Source: Wohlfahrtiimonas chitiniclastica DSM 18708 (GTDB lineage: Bacteria; Pseudomonadota; Gammaproteobacteria; Cardiobacteriales; Wohlfahrtiimonadaceae). Taken from it: a DNA stretch of 64,000 bases. The notes beneath the pieces were generated by a model. It was not told the origin of the DNA, did no database searches, and saw only the letters and a list, made by a program, of their open reading frames with translations. The position numbers and the translations under genes were made by a program. Position 1 is the stretch's first letter, and every line of letters starts with the position of its first letter. The stretch spans positions 698,600 to 762,599 of the forward strand of contig NZ_AQXD01000001.1 of the NCBI RefSeq assembly GCF_000375345.1. The letters are read 5' to 3'. This document shows positions 8,917-19,040 of the stretch, piece by piece.

Positions 8917-10146
8917 TTAGTGTATGGCAACATCGTCCTTCGGTGTTGCCGCACTGATCATAAATTGCGCTCTATAATGCATGAATAACCACATCGCCAA
9001 ACCAAAGGCCACAAGGCTAATGCCAGCCCCCACAAAGCCCAATGAATCGAGCCCCAATTTTGCAATCACAATATTGCCCACGAGCGCACCGCCGCCAATG
9101 CCAATGTTAAAAATGCCTGAGTAAATGGACATTGCCACATCCGTTGCATCCGCAGCTAAATCCAAGACTTTCACTTGCAGCGCAAGCCCCACACAGATGC
9201 TGGCAATCCCCCAAATGAAGGACAACACAAACAGCAACACGCTCGAAGATGCCACAGGCAATAAAATCAAAATACACACCGTCAGCACGATGATGGAGAC
9301 AGGCAAGAATGCCAACGGATGGCGACCATTATAGCGCCCGAAAATATAGCTCCCGGCAATGCCTGCCACCCCAAAGATCAATAGTAAAAAAGTGGTATAA
9401 CTTGGCTCGATCTTCGCCACTTGCTCAGCAAAAGGCTCAATGTAGCTGTATACGGTAAAATGCGCCGTGACAAAAATCGCCGTCAGCGCAAAAATGCCCA
9501 CCAATGCAGGTCGTTTAAATAAAATGGGTAAGCTTTTTAAAGAGCCAGCATTTTCACTCGGCAATTTAGGCAACACGCGCAGTAAAACCACCAATGTGAT
9601 CAAAGCAAGCCCGCCAATGCCTAAAAAAGTGAATCGCCAACCCACCATTTGCCCCACAATGCGGCCAATCGGAATGCCAAGCACTGTGGCTAACGCTGTG
9701 CCTGTGGCCAAAATGCCAAGCGCCTGGGATTTTCGTCCAATGGGTGCAACCCGCACCGCAAGCGCCGCGGTAATCGACCAAAACAATGCATGCGAAATGG
9801 CCACACCAATGCGCCCAATGACAAGCACCGTAAAAGATTCTGCCATAAAGCAGATCACATGGCTGATCACAAACACGATAAAGATGTACAACAGTAAGCG
9901 TTTACGCTCCATTGCTCCCACCATCAACAATAAAGGCAATGATGTGAGTGCCACCACCCACGCATAAATGGTGATGATGATGCCCACGTGCCCAATGGAC
10001 ATGTTAAAGTCTTGGCCAATGTCAGTGAGCAATGCAATCGGAATGAATTCTGTCGTATTAAACACAAAGGCTGCAAACGCTAAACTGATGACGCCAAGCC
10101 ATGCGCGATTGGTGTGGTGATTATTTGTGATGGGCGTTGCTAACAT
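8917..10146 (-). CDS. sotB: Sugar efflux transporter, SotB-like MFS permease
   Basis: The 409-aa protein has twelve predicted membrane helices. It shares extended blocks with E. coli SotB/YdeA, including the FNTTEFIPIALL start of helix 1, the TIYAWVVALTSLPLLLM block, the GRIGVAISHALFWSITAALA block and the ATDVAMSIYSGIFNIGIGGG block near the end. SotB exports arabinose and IPTG in E. coli; here the substrate may be a sugar or drug-like compound. AAGGAG lies 5 bases before the ATG. It is monocistronic, bounded upstream by the terminator of the butanediol dehydrogenase-like gene. Confidence 0.85.
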   Translation of the reverse strand: MLATPITNNHHTNRAWLGVISLAFAAFVFNTTEFIPIALLTDIGQDFNMSIGHVGIIITIYAWVVALTSLPLLLMVGAMERKRLLLYIFIVFVISHVICFMAESFTVLVIGRIGVAISHALFWSITAALAVRVAPIGRKSQALGILATGTALATVLGIPIGRIVGQMVGWRFTFLGIGGLALITLVVLLRVLPKLPSENAGSLKSLPILFKRPALVGIFALTAIFVTAHFTVYSYIEPFAEQVAKIEPSYTTFLLLIFGVAGIAGSYIFGRYNGRHPLAFLPVSIIVLTVCILILLPVASSSVLLFVLSFIWGIASICVGLALQVKVLDLAADATDVAMSIYSGIFNIGIGGGALVGNIVIAKLGLDSLGFVGAGISLVAFGLAMWLFMHYRAQFMISAATPKDDVAIH

Positions 10147-10185
10147 CTTCGCTCCTTGTTGGTATGATCAATGCTATTCACCCTA

Positions 10186-10226
10186 ACAAAAAACCCCCTG
10201 TTTGCCTATGGCGCGCAGGGGATTTT
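10186..10226 (-). terminator. Rho-independent terminator of the butanediol dehydrogenase-like gene
   Basis: A hairpin pairs CCCCTG (10195-10200) with CAGGGG (10216-10221), extended by an outer AAA/TTT. It is followed, reading leftward, by a TTTTTT run. It lies just past the stop of the leftward gene at 10249. Confidence 0.8.
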
Positions 10227-10248
10227 GGGCAATCATTGAAAAAACAAA

Positions 10249-11298
10249 TTATTGTTCGCCGCTGAGCGTCACCAAAATTTTGGCTTGAGTTTTATCAGAC
10301 ACCAAGGTTTCAAAACCCTCGTTGACGATCTCATCAAAGGCGATTTTCTTTGTCACAATCGGCGTCACATCTAATTGCCCAGATGCCATCAAATCAATGG
10401 TTTCTTGGAAGCTTGAGGGTGAATAAGCAATCGATGAAGTCACTTTCACACCTGTATTGATGAGCTGCATCGGATGCCAGGTGATGGGCGCTGCAAAAAT
10501 AGAGATGATCACCATCGTACCGCGTGGGCGCGTGACATTGATGGATTGCTCCACCGTTTGCTGAACGCCCGCCACTTCAAACGCCACATCAACACCGCGG
10601 GGCACAATGTTGCGCACAGCCGTAACAGCATCTTCTTTCCCTGAATTGATGATGTGGGTTGCACCCATCGCTTTGGCCATCTCTAAACGTGAATCGGAGA
10701 GATCAAGGGCAATGACTTTAGTCGCGCCACCTGCTTTAGCCGCCGCAATCGTCACTAAACCAATCGGACCTGCGCCAAACACCGCAACCGTATCACCAAA
10801 ACGTAAACCGCCCTCTTTCACCGCTTGCACAGCCACGGCTGTGGGTTCAATTAACGCTGCGGTTTCTAGTGAAAGATGATCCGGCAGATGATACACCGCA
10901 GATTCTGGCACATTCACAAAATCGGCAAAGCCACCATCACAATGTAAACCAATGAAACTAAAGCCATCGTAAATGTCATCATACTCACTGCGTTTGCCAT
11001 GAGTAATCGTTGGATTGACAGAAACGCGGTCGCCCACTTTATATGCAGTCACGTTTTGACCCACCGCTTCCACAACGCCAGAGAACTCATGCCCCATCGT
11101 CAACGGCGCTAAACCACCGGTTAAACCGTCACGCGCTTGAGTCGGAATGAAGACAGGACCTTCTTCAAACTCATGCAAATCACTGCCACAAATGCCTGCC
11201 CATGCCACGCGAATGGTCACTTCATTGTCTTTTAAGGGCGATAATGCTTTATCTTCGATGCGGATATCTTCACGACCATGCCAAACGGCTGCTTTCAT
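10249..11298 (-). CDS. Zinc-type alcohol dehydrogenase, 2,3-butanediol dehydrogenase-like
   Basis: This is a 349-aa medium-chain dehydrogenase. Catalytic zinc ligands are visible at Cys37 (GICGSDLHEF) and His70-Glu71 (MGHEFSGVV), and the NAD site is a GAGPIGL motif near residue 175. The four structural-zinc cysteines of classical MDRs are missing from the lobe around residues 95-115, as also recalled for Bacillus BdhA. The enzyme would interconvert acetoin and butanediol, but related threonine or polyol dehydrogenases cannot be excluded. No acetoin synthesis genes are nearby. AGGAGA precedes the ATG. A terminator follows. Confidence 0.75.
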   Translation of the reverse strand: MKAAVWHGREDIRIEDKALSPLKDNEVTIRVAWAGICGSDLHEFEEGPVFIPTQARDGLTGGLAPLTMGHEFSGVVEAVGQNVTAYKVGDRVSVNPTITHGKRSEYDDIYDGFSFIGLHCDGGFADFVNVPESAVYHLPDHLSLETAALIEPTAVAVQAVKEGGLRFGDTVAVFGAGPIGLVTIAAAKAGGATKVIALDLSDSRLEMAKAMGATHIINSGKEDAVTAVRNIVPRGVDVAFEVAGVQQTVEQSINVTRPRGTMVIISIFAAPITWHPMQLINTGVKVTSSIAYSPSSFQETIDLMASGQLDVTPIVTKKIAFDEIVNEGFETLVSDKTQAKILVTLSGEQ

Positions 11299-11351
11299 AG
11301 CGTTCTCCTATTTATCTTTATTATTCAGTAAGCTATAGCTTATCAGATCCA

Positions 11352-11383
11352 CAAAATAAAAGCCGAAAGGATCGCTTTCGGCT
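11352..11383 (-). terminator. Rho-independent terminator of fumC
   Basis: AGCCGAAAG (11361-11369) pairs perfectly with CTTTCGGCT (11375-11383) around a 5-base loop. Reading leftward, a T-rich tract TTTATTTTG follows. It is the first hairpin past the fumC stop. Confidence 0.85.
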
Positions 11384-11415
11384 GATATTTGTCAATGTGT
11401 CAAAGGATATCGTGA

Positions 11416-12810
11416 CTAAATATCCCCCACCATTTTCTCAGGAATCACCCACGCATCAAATTCCGCTTCTGTGAGATAGCCTAATTCTAATGCTGAGGCT
11501 TTAAGGGTTAAGTTTTTCTGATACGCATTTTTCGCAATTTTTGCCGCTTTATCATAGCCAATGTGAGGATTGAGCGCTGTAACCAACATCAATGAGTTAT
11601 GCAACAAATGGTCAATGCGCTCTAAATTCGGCTCAATGCCAAAGGCACAATGAATGTTAAAGCTGTTCATGCCATCAGACAATAGACGCACTGATTGCAA
11701 GAAGTTATTGATGATCATTGGGCGAAACACATTGAGCTCAAAATTCCCATTCATTCCGCCAATGTTAATCGCCACATCATTGCCCATCACTTGCGCGCAC
11801 AACATGGTCATCGCTTCGCTTTGAGTGGGGTTCACTTTCCCAGGCATGATGGAGCTGCCCGGTTCATTTTCCGGAATGCGAATCTCGCCAATGCCGCAAC
11901 GAGGACCCGAAGATAACCAGCGCACATCATTGGCAATCTTCATCAATGCAGCGGCTAAGCCTTTTAACGTGCCGTGGGCATACACCAATGCATCTGTGGT
12001 GGCCAGTGCCTCAAATTTATTTGGCGCAGTCACAAAATCAAGCTCTGTGAACTCAGAAATTACGCGCGCCACATTCTCAGAATAATGGGGCGGCGTATTT
12101 AAACCTGTGCCCACCGCTGTACCGCCTAACGCCAATTCAGATAAATGCGGCAAAGCGGATTTAATGTGTTTTTCTGCGTTGTGCAACATCTCAACCCAGC
12201 CGGAAATCTCTTGCCCGAGTGTCAATGGCGTGGCATCTTGTAAATGCGTGCGGCCAATTTTGACGATCATTTTAAAATCATTGGCTTTTTTTGCGAGCAC
12301 ATTTCTAAGCGCTGCAAGTTCTGGCAATAAATGTTGATGAATGGCCACCACTGCGGCAATGTGCATTGCTGTTGGGAAGGTATCATTCGAGCTTTGGGAT
12401 TTATTCACATCATCATTTGGATGCACAAGGCGCGCTTCCCCGCGTTCACCGCCCATCAATTCGCTGGCGCGATTGGCAATCACTTCATTGAGATTCATGT
12501 TCGTTTGTGTGCCAGAGCCCGTTTGCCAAATCGCCAATGGAAATTCGTCAGGATGCTCGCCTTTAATGATCTCATCGCACGCTTCAACAATGAACTGCGT
12601 TTTTCGATCATCCAATAAACCTGCTTTATGATTCACCAACGCTGCTGAGCGTTTAACAATCGCCATTGCGGTGATTAAATCTTTGGGCATTTTTTCGGTG
12701 GAGATTTTAAAGTTCTCTAAAGAACGCTGTGTTTGAGCGCCCCAAAGCTGATCTCTGGGCACTTTAACATCACCCATTGTATCTTTTTCTATGCGAAACG
12801 GTTGATCCAT
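11416..12810 (-). CDS. fumC: Fumarate hydratase class II
   Basis: It catalyses the reversible hydration of fumarate to malate in the TCA cycle. The product is 464 aa, a normal family length, and iron-independent. The superfamily signature [11 protein letters not shown] is at residues 318-328, and the HLQDATPL loop with the catalytic-site histidine is at about 189. The ATG at 12810 is chosen because GGAGG lies 5 bases upstream; an in-frame TTG at 12822 overlaps that ribosome-binding site. It is divergent from the large oxidoreductase gene with about 180 bases between. Confidence 0.95.
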   Translation of the reverse strand: MDQPFRIEKDTMGDVKVPRDQLWGAQTQRSLENFKISTEKMPKDLITAMAIVKRSAALVNHKAGLLDDRKTQFIVEACDEIIKGEHPDEFPLAIWQTGSGTQTNMNLNEVIANRASELMGGERGEARLVHPNDDVNKSQSSNDTFPTAMHIAAVVAIHQHLLPELAALRNVLAKKANDFKMIVKIGRTHLQDATPLTLGQEISGWVEMLHNAEKHIKSALPHLSELALGGTAVGTGLNTPPHYSENVARVISEFTELDFVTAPNKFEALATTDALVYAHGTLKGLAAALMKIANDVRWLSSGPRCGIGEIRIPENEPGSSIMPGKVNPTQSEAMTMLCAQVMGNDVAINIGGMNGNFELNVFRPMIINNFLQSVRLLSDGMNSFNIHCAFGIEPNLERIDHLLHNSLMLVTALNPHIGYDKAAKIAKNAYQKNLTLKASALELGYLTEAEFDAWVIPEKMVGDI

Positions 12811-12991
12811 GGTTTCCTCCAAATTGATGTGAATGGATTAGGAACTTTAATGTAGCGCGATTTTATAAATAAGCAACCCCACGAAAATCGGCAATGATGA
12901 CTTACATCTCAACATCGAATTAAATTTTTAGATACAATATCGCCTTATTCTATCTGTGCAAGACTTATGTAAATTGAATTAGGATGCCGAA

Positions 12992-15900
12992 ATGACTGAT
13001 TTTAACGACCTTTGGAGACCTTACGCGCTCTCTTTTGATGCCCTCAAAACGACAGAAGGGTTAGTGTCGCTCGATGAGCTATTTTTAAAAAGCTTATCGC
13101 CAGAATTAAATAGTACAATCAAAGCTTGGCGCAACAATGCGCTCACGCTCACTGCAATTGAAACCTCTGAGTTACAATTAGAGATTGCCCGTCACCTCAA
13201 CCGTTTCATCAGCGAAACATTAAAAATTGAGGATCACACCAATTTTTACTTTGAACAAGCGGCAGATGAAGCCATTGTGCTTGAGTTTAAAAATCGCTAC
13301 GTGCAGCGCGGCGCAAAACGCTATAAGCAAGAGATCACCGAGAGTTTTAATGCTTTGACTGAACAAGTGATGGCAAAAAGTGGTGCGACTGCTGAGAACT
13401 TTGAATTTGCCCTGGCAAAATATGCCATGGCACTCGAGGCGGAATCTTCGGAAGAAAAAACTGTCATCGAGTGGGCAACGCTTGCATTAAATACCGATGA
13501 AGGCAAAGCATTGACGCAATATTGGGTCTCTTTTAAATTCCCAGAGCGTGTGGATCCACAAGCTTTAGTCAACAGCACAGAGATCACTTTTAAAGGCATT
13601 CCTGTGAAAAAAGGCGATGGCAAAGATCGCCGCCGTGATGGTTTTCATCTCACCGATAGCCGCATGTGTGATCATGACATCGCAGGTGAAACCGATTACT
13701 GTAAATATTGCCATGATCATGATGGGGATTTTTGCAGCAAAGGCTTCCCTGTTAAAAAGGCGCAACCTGAGCTTGGCTTAAAGAAAGATGCCTTTGGCAA
13801 TACGCAAACGGGTTGTCCTTTAGATGAAAAAATCTCCGAAATGATCACGCTGCGTAAGTCTGGCCACGTTGTGGGCGCGCTTGCCATGATCATGATCGAA
13901 AATCCAATGGTGCCTGCCACCGGTCATCGCATCTGTAATGACTGTATGAAGGCGTGTATCTATCAAAAAACTGAACCGGTTAACATTCCACAAATTGAAA
14001 CCAATGTATTAACCAGCGTTTTAAATTTGCCATGGGGCGTTGAGATTTATGACATCTTCACCCGCTGGAATCCTTTAAAACAGACGGATTATCTCCCCAC
14101 AGAGAGCTCAAACCGCAAAGTATTGGTCTCTGGTCTTGGCCCTGCGGGCTTTACCATGACCCATTATCTCTCCCAAGCCGGTTGCCATGTCGTCGCTGTG
14201 GATGGTTTAAAGATTGAACCATTACCTGAAGCCCTCCTCAATGGTCCTGTGGAACATTGGTCATCCTTAGAAGAAGATTTAGCCAACCGCATTTTATATG
14301 GTTTTGGTGGCGTCGCAGAATACGGCATCACGGTGCGTTGGGATAAAAACTTCCTTCGCCTCATCTATTTAGTGCTCGCGCGCCGCAACAATGTCCAAAT
14401 CTTTGGTGGCGTGCGTTTAGGCGGCACATTGATGCTTGAAGATGCCTTTAAAATGGGCTTTGATCATGTTTCCATGGCGGTGGGCGCAGGTTTACCACGC
14501 GTCTTAAACATCGAAAACTCATTAGCTCGCGGCATGCGCCAAGCCTCTGACTTCTTAATGGCGATGCAATTGACGGGCGCTGCCAAACAAACGTCCCTCT
14601 CCACGTTACAAGTGCGCATGCCAGCTGTGGTCATTGGCGGCGGTTTAACCGCAGTCGATGCTGCCACAGAAATGCAGGCTTATTACATCAAGCAAGTGGA
14701 AAAAGTCTTACACCGCGTGGAAACATTGGGTGAAGAGGCTGTGCGCGCTAAACTCTTCACACCTGAAGATCATGACATTTTAGATGAATTCTTAACCCAT
14801 GGCCGCGAAGTGAAAGCTGAACGTGAACGCGCAACTGCGGCAGGTGAAGCACCAAACTTTACGCCACTTTTACACAAATGGGGCGGCGTGTTATTGGCCT
14901 ATCGCCGCACCATGCAAGAATCGCCGGCTTACACTTTAAATCATGAAGAGATCACCAAAGCGTTTGAAGAAGGCATCTTCTATGGTGAATCTTTGAACCC
15001 AACGGGCGTGAATTTAGATAAATATGGTCACATTGAAAGCATCTCCTTTACCAAAAATGGCGAGGATGTCACCATTCCAGCCCGCACAGTATTAGTGGCT
15101 GCAGGGACATCACCGAACACCATTTACGCCACAGAACATGGTACCTTAGAAGTGGAAGATCAACATCACTTCCAAGGCTATGACATTTTGGGCAATAAAG
15201 TGGAATATGATCGCAGCAAAACAGTGAAAGATGATTTTGCACCGTTCACCTCTTTTAATCATAAAGATCATCGCGTGTCATACATTGGGGATACGCACCC
15301 AACATTTAATGGTAACGTGGTCAAAGCCATCACCAGTGCAAAACGCACCGCGGATCAAGTGATTGAAGCGATGAAAGCATTGCCTGCGAATCACATCGAT
15401 AATGCAGAGCTCAGCCGCGTGATGACTGAAGGCTTAACCGTCACCATTGAATCTGTGAAATTAGACAATCCTGCCGTCGCTGAAGTTTGGGTCAAAGCGC
15501 CATTTGTGGCACGCAACTTTAAACCGGGGCAATTCTTCCGCTTACAAACCTATGAAGTCGATGGGCAAATTGTGGATGACACCCGTTTACAAATCCCGCT
15601 CTTTACGGCATCGGGCACCGGCTCAAAAGATGATGCCATTCGCTTGATGGTGTTCCAATGGGGCGTTGCACCGCGCTTAGTGTCACGCTTGAAAAAAGGC
15701 GATCGTTTAGTGTTAGCAGGACCGACAGGTGCGCCAACGGACATCCCCACCAACAAAAACATCCTCATCATGGCAGGACGCTGGGGCACCGCCATTATGC
15801 TCGACTTAGCACCCGTATTGCGTGAAGCTGGCAATAAAATCACCTACATCGCAACCCTTGGCCAAGCCTCTGAAATGGATAAAATGGATGAATTAGAAGC

Positions 15901-16390
15901 GAGCACAGATCAAATCGTTTGGTGCGTGCAAAAAGGTGAGAAAGTCACCGCGCGCCGTGTGCAGGACTCTTCTGTCATCGCCACAGACATGATCGAGCTT
16001 TTGCATGAGTTAGATAAAGATGGCGTGGTGGATTTATCCAGCATTGATCGCATGCTTGCGTTAGGCTCCACAAGCTTACTCAAAGGGTTACAAAAAGAGT
16101 TGTCTGAAGGTGGACGCTTAACGCCAATCTTCAAAGCAGATGTGGAAGTGATGGGCACCGTTGGCAGCCCAATGCAGTGCATGATGAAGGGTGTGTGTGG
16201 TCAATGTTTACAATGGCAAATCGACCCCATCACGAAAAAACGCACCAAAGCTGTGTTCACTTGCGCTGGACAAGATCAAAACGTTAAAGAGATTGATCTT
16301 GACAACTTAACCGCGCGCACCAGCCAAAACCGTTTATTAGATGTATTGAACGTGGCATGGTTTGACAATATTTTAAAGAAAATTGATTAA
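12992..16390 (+). CDS. Giant FAD/Fe-S oxidoreductase: GltD/NfnB-like half fused to PyrK/NfnA-like half
   Basis: The protein is 1132 aa. Residues 1-200 are a helical region I do not recognise. Cys226, 237, 240, 248, 275 (GCPLDE) and 315, 318, 322 (ICNDCMKAC) follow the GltD pattern for two [4Fe-4S] clusters. A FAD-binding GLGPAG motif is at about 381-386 and a second dinucleotide motif VIGGGLTAVDAATE comes near residue 550. The last 270 residues form a ferredoxin-reductase-like FAD/NAD module (KPGQFFRLQ start) with Cys1063, 1069, 1072 and 1091 as in the [2Fe-2S] site of PyrK. Electron transfer between NAD(P)H and another carrier is likely; the partner is unknown. Similar long proteins are generally annotated only as FAD-dependent oxidoreductases. 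Confidence 0.8.
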   Translation: MTDFNDLWRPYALSFDALKTTEGLVSLDELFLKSLSPELNSTIKAWRNNALTLTAIETSELQLEIARHLNRFISETLKIEDHTNFYFEQAADEAIVLEFKNRYVQRGAKRYKQEITESFNALTEQVMAKSGATAENFEFALAKYAMALEAESSEEKTVIEWATLALNTDEGKALTQYWVSFKFPERVDPQALVNSTEITFKGIPVKKGDGKDRRRDGFHLTDSRMCDHDIAGETDYCKYCHDHDGDFCSKGFPVKKAQPELGLKKDAFGNTQTGCPLDEKISEMITLRKSGHVVGALAMIMIENPMVPATGHRICNDCMKACIYQKTEPVNIPQIETNVLTSVLNLPWGVEIYDIFTRWNPLKQTDYLPTESSNRKVLVSGLGPAGFTMTHYLSQAGCHVVAVDGLKIEPLPEALLNGPVEHWSSLEEDLANRILYGFGGVAEYGITVRWDKNFLRLIYLVLARRNNVQIFGGVRLGGTLMLEDAFKMGFDHVSMAVGAGLPRVLNIENSLARGMRQASDFLMAMQLTGAAKQTSLSTLQVRMPAVVIGGGLTAVDAATEMQAYYIKQVEKVLHRVETLGEEAVRAKLFTPEDHDILDEFLTHGREVKAERERATAAGEAPNFTPLLHKWGGVLLAYRRTMQESPAYTLNHEEITKAFEEGIFYGESLNPTGVNLDKYGHIESISFTKNGEDVTIPARTVLVAAGTSPNTIYATEHGTLEVEDQHHFQGYDILGNKVEYDRSKTVKDDFAPFTSFNHKDHRVSYIGDTHPTFNGNVVKAITSAKRTADQVIEAMKALPANHIDNAELSRVMTEGLTVTIESVKLDNPAVAEVWVKAPFVARNFKPGQFFRLQTYEVDGQIVDDTRLQIPLFTASGTGSKDDAIRLMVFQWGVAPRLVSRLKKGDRLVLAGPTGAPTDIPTNKNILIMAGRWGTAIMLDLAPVLREAGNKITYIATLGQASEMDKMDELEASTDQIVWCVQKGEKVTARRVQDSSVIATDMIELLHELDKDGVVDLSSIDRMLALGSTSLLKGLQKELSEGGRLTPIFKADVEVMGTVGSPMQCMMKGVCGQCLQWQIDPITKKRTKAVFTCAGQDQNVKEIDLDNLTARTSQNRLLDVLNVAWFDNILKKID

Positions 16391-16410
16391 TTTCATCATG
16401 GATTGAAAAC

Positions 16411-16437
16411 AAAAAAGGGAGCCAACGCTCCCTTTTT
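16411..16437. terminator. Bidirectional terminator between the large oxidoreductase and the DASS symporter
   Basis: GGGAGC pairs with GCTCCC around a CAAC loop, flanked by an A run on the left and a T run on the right. It can therefore stop transcripts from both convergent genes. Confidence 0.85.
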
Positions 16438-16453
16438 CTTGGTTTTAAATCAC

Positions 16454-17839
16454 CTAGAGCAAAAAGAAGTATGCCCACAAGCTGATCAACACCACACAGA
16501 AAATGTTGAGGATAAAACCAACGCTCACCATCTCTTTTTGTTTGATCAAACCTGTGCCAAACACAATGGCATTCGGCGGCGTTGCAACTGGCAACATAAA
16601 GGCACACGATGCACCAATACCGATCACCAAGACCAAGACTTCTTTGGGTAAACCCATTTGCGCGGCGATGCTTGCAAATACAGGCACCAAAAGCGCTGCA
16701 GAAGCGGTATTACTTGTAAACTCTGTCAATGCAATGATGAACACCGTCACCACCACGATCACAATGAATGGATGGGCATGGACAAAAGTGGTTGCCACTT
16801 GTTGGCCGAGCACTAAAGAAGCACCCGAATCTTTAAGCATCGCACTCAGTGTTAAACCACCACCAAATAGGAATAAAACGCCCCAATCTGTATTTTCAGA
16901 CACTTGCTTCCAATTTGCAGAACCAAAGAGCACCACAGCCACCGCTGCTGCAATCGCAATCCACGTATCTGGGCTACTGATGCCAAAAGTTGAGCCAATC
17001 CAACCGCCAAAAATCCAAGCAATTGCCGTGATGATGAAGATCGCTAAGGTAATGATGCGGGAGATTGTCCACGGAATTTCCACCGTTTCCACCACGATTT
17101 TACGGTTCAAACGTGGGCGCAATACGATGTACATTGCCAATAACATCAATGGCAATAAAACAATCGCCATGGGCAAACCATATTTCATCCACTCTGCAAA
17201 GTCTAAATCAAGCGCCTTAGAGGCAATGGCATTCGGCGGTGAACCCACCATCGTGCCTAAACCACCGATGCTCGCAGAATACGCAATCCCAAGCAAAATA
17301 AACACAAACGTATTGCGATCTTGTTTTTGATCAAGCTGACTCATGATGCCAAGGGCAAGCGGCAACATCATCGCGGCGGTTGCGGTGTTACTGATCCACA
17401 TGGATAAAAACGCTGTCACACCAAAAATTGAGAGCGTTGCCACCCCTAAATGTGAGCCGGACATGGAGATCAACCAAAAAGCGATTTTCTTATCAATTTT
17501 TTGGACATGCAGTGCCGTTGCTAATGCAAAGCCACCGAAGAATAAAAAGATGATGGGATCTGCAAACGTACTCAACGCTTTTTTAGTATCTAAGCCCGGC
17601 AAGCCTGTTGCCACGCCTAAAATGGGAATGAGTAATGCGGTGATCGAGATATGAATGGCTTCTGTAAACCACAAAATGGCCACAAAGAGTAAAATGGCTA
17701 AGCCTTTATTGGCATTGGTATCGTAAGGTAAAATCTCATATAAAACGAATGATAATACAGCTGCAATGGCGGTAATGATAACGCCTTTCAAAACTTTTGG
17801 TGATGAAACCGATGGCTCAGTCACCTGTGAATCCGACAT
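16454..17839 (-). CDS. DASS (SLC13) family sodium:dicarboxylate symporter
   Basis: The 461-aa inner-membrane protein has about twelve hydrophobic segments. It shows the two paired SNT motifs of the family (WISNTATAAMMLPLAL near residue 135 and FTSNTASAALLVPVF near residue 385), each followed by a PPNAI segment (MVGSPPNAIA and VATPPNAIVF), typical of succinate/fumarate/malate or citrate importers. The ATG at 17839 has GGAGGA four to five bases upstream; the in-frame TTG at 17851 overlaps it. Proximity to fumC fits C4-dicarboxylate use, but the genes are separately transcribed. Confidence 0.9.
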   Translation of the reverse strand: MSDSQVTEPSVSSPKVLKGVIITAIAAVLSFVLYEILPYDTNANKGLAILLFVAILWFTEAIHISITALLIPILGVATGLPGLDTKKALSTFADPIIFLFFGGFALATALHVQKIDKKIAFWLISMSGSHLGVATLSIFGVTAFLSMWISNTATAAMMLPLALGIMSQLDQKQDRNTFVFILLGIAYSASIGGLGTMVGSPPNAIASKALDLDFAEWMKYGLPMAIVLLPLMLLAMYIVLRPRLNRKIVVETVEIPWTISRIITLAIFIITAIAWIFGGWIGSTFGISSPDTWIAIAAAVAVVLFGSANWKQVSENTDWGVLFLFGGGLTLSAMLKDSGASLVLGQQVATTFVHAHPFIVIVVVTVFIIALTEFTSNTASAALLVPVFASIAAQMGLPKEVLVLVIGIGASCAFMLPVATPPNAIVFGTGLIKQKEMVSVGFILNIFCVVLISLWAYFFLL

Positions 17840-17956
17840 GCTCTCCTCCAATCTTCCAGTCTAGTCATTGCTCGAAAAAACGAGCATTATAGTAATACAA
17901 TCGACTACATTACAATATTAAATCGATAAATAAAACCTCTCTGATTTTATGCACAA

Positions 17957-17993
17957 CAAAAAACCCTTTGAGAACAAAGCACTCAAAGGGTTT
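17957..17993 (-). terminator. Rho-independent terminator of the aroC-hemB operon
   Basis: A 12-base perfect stem, AAACCCTTTGAG (17961-17972) with CTCAAAGGGTTT (17982-17993), is followed on the leftward strand by a T run. It sits about 30 bases past the hemB stop. Confidence 0.85.
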
Positions 17994-18026
17994 TTCACAC
18001 TATTTTCTTACTACATTTTATAAAAA

Positions 18027-19031
18027 TTAACGGCTCAAGCTGTCAATTTCACCCTCACGCAACCACTCTGCGATCTGCTTGGTGTAGTAGCTGACGATCA
18101 CATCTGCGCCCGCGCGTTTAAAACCGATCATGGTTTCTTTGACGATGGCTTTTTCATCTAATGCGCCTGCCATGGATGCAAATTTAATCGCCGCATATTC
18201 ACCGCCGACTTGATACACTGCCACAGGTAAATTCGTTTGCTGACGAAGACGCGCCACTAAATCTAAATACGGCGTGCCAGGTTTGACCATTAAAATGTCC
18301 GCACCTTCTGCCTCATCAAGTTCCGCTTCAATCATCGCTGTGCGGCCATTGGCGTAATCGGCTTGATATTCATTGCGGTTACCGGATAATTCAGAGTTCA
18401 CCGCTTCTCTAAACGGACCATAAAATGCTGAGGCAAATTTAATGGCGTGCGCTAAAATGCCCACATGCTCATAACCTGCTGCATCTAAGGCTTCACGCAT
18501 GGCTGCAATTTGACCATCCATCATCGCTGATGGTGCAAGCATGTCTGCCCCTGCTTTCGCCGCTGCCACCGCTTGGCGTGCAAGATTTTCGATGGTTTCA
18601 TCATTTTTCACATGGCCATGCTCACACAATACGCCGCAGTGACCATGATCAGTGTATTCACAAAAACAGATGTCCGGAATGATCACCATTTCAGGCGCTG
18701 CTTCACGGATTGTGCGGATCATGCGCACCAATAAACCTTCATCTTTCCATGTGTCACTGCCGATGGCATCTTTATGATGAGAGATCCCAAATGGCATGAT
18801 GTATTTAATGCCAAGGTCGGCCAATTCTTTGACTTCTTTGGCTAAATCCGTCTCAGGATAACGATACACACCCGGTAATGTCTTCAATTGAACAGCTTCC
18901 GTTAGCCCCTCTTCAATGAAGATTGGATGAATCAAATCATTGAGTGAAAAAAAGTTCTCCTGCACCATTTGACGAATCGCAGTGCTTCTGCGCAAACGAC
19001 GTGGACGATACAATGGATGAGCCGTTGTCAT
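18027..19031 (-). CDS. hemB: Delta-aminolevulinic acid dehydratase (porphobilinogen synthase)
   Basis: It condenses two 5-aminolevulinate molecules to porphobilinogen in heme synthesis. The 334-aa protein carries the Zn-site cysteines 122, 124 and 132 (CFCEYTDHGHC) of the zinc-dependent class, and the two Schiff-base lysines at about 198 (AHAIKFASAFYGPFR) and 250 (MVKPGTPYLD). TAGGAG lies 8 bases before the ATG. The aroC stop is only nine bases upstream, so the two are one transcription unit, closed by the terminator at 17957-17993. Confidence 0.96.
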   Translation of the reverse strand: MTTAHPLYRPRRLRRSTAIRQMVQENFFSLNDLIHPIFIEEGLTEAVQLKTLPGVYRYPETDLAKEVKELADLGIKYIMPFGISHHKDAIGSDTWKDEGLLVRMIRTIREAAPEMVIIPDICFCEYTDHGHCGVLCEHGHVKNDETIENLARQAVAAAKAGADMLAPSAMMDGQIAAMREALDAAGYEHVGILAHAIKFASAFYGPFREAVNSELSGNRNEYQADYANGRTAMIEAELDEAEGADILMVKPGTPYLDLVARLRQQTNLPVAVYQVGGEYAAIKFASMAGALDEKAIVKETMIGFKRAGADVIVSYYTKQIAEWLREGEIDSLSR

Positions 19032-19040
19032 GTTTATCTC

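Noticed and set aside
9467-9967. 166-codon rightward open frame opposite sotB
   Set aside because: Antisense shadow of a strongly conserved permease.
16503-17330. 275-codon rightward open frame opposite the DASS symporter gene
   Set aside because: Antisense shadow; low-complexity Thr/Lys/Ala-rich product with no recognisable motif, while the leftward frame is a clear transporter.
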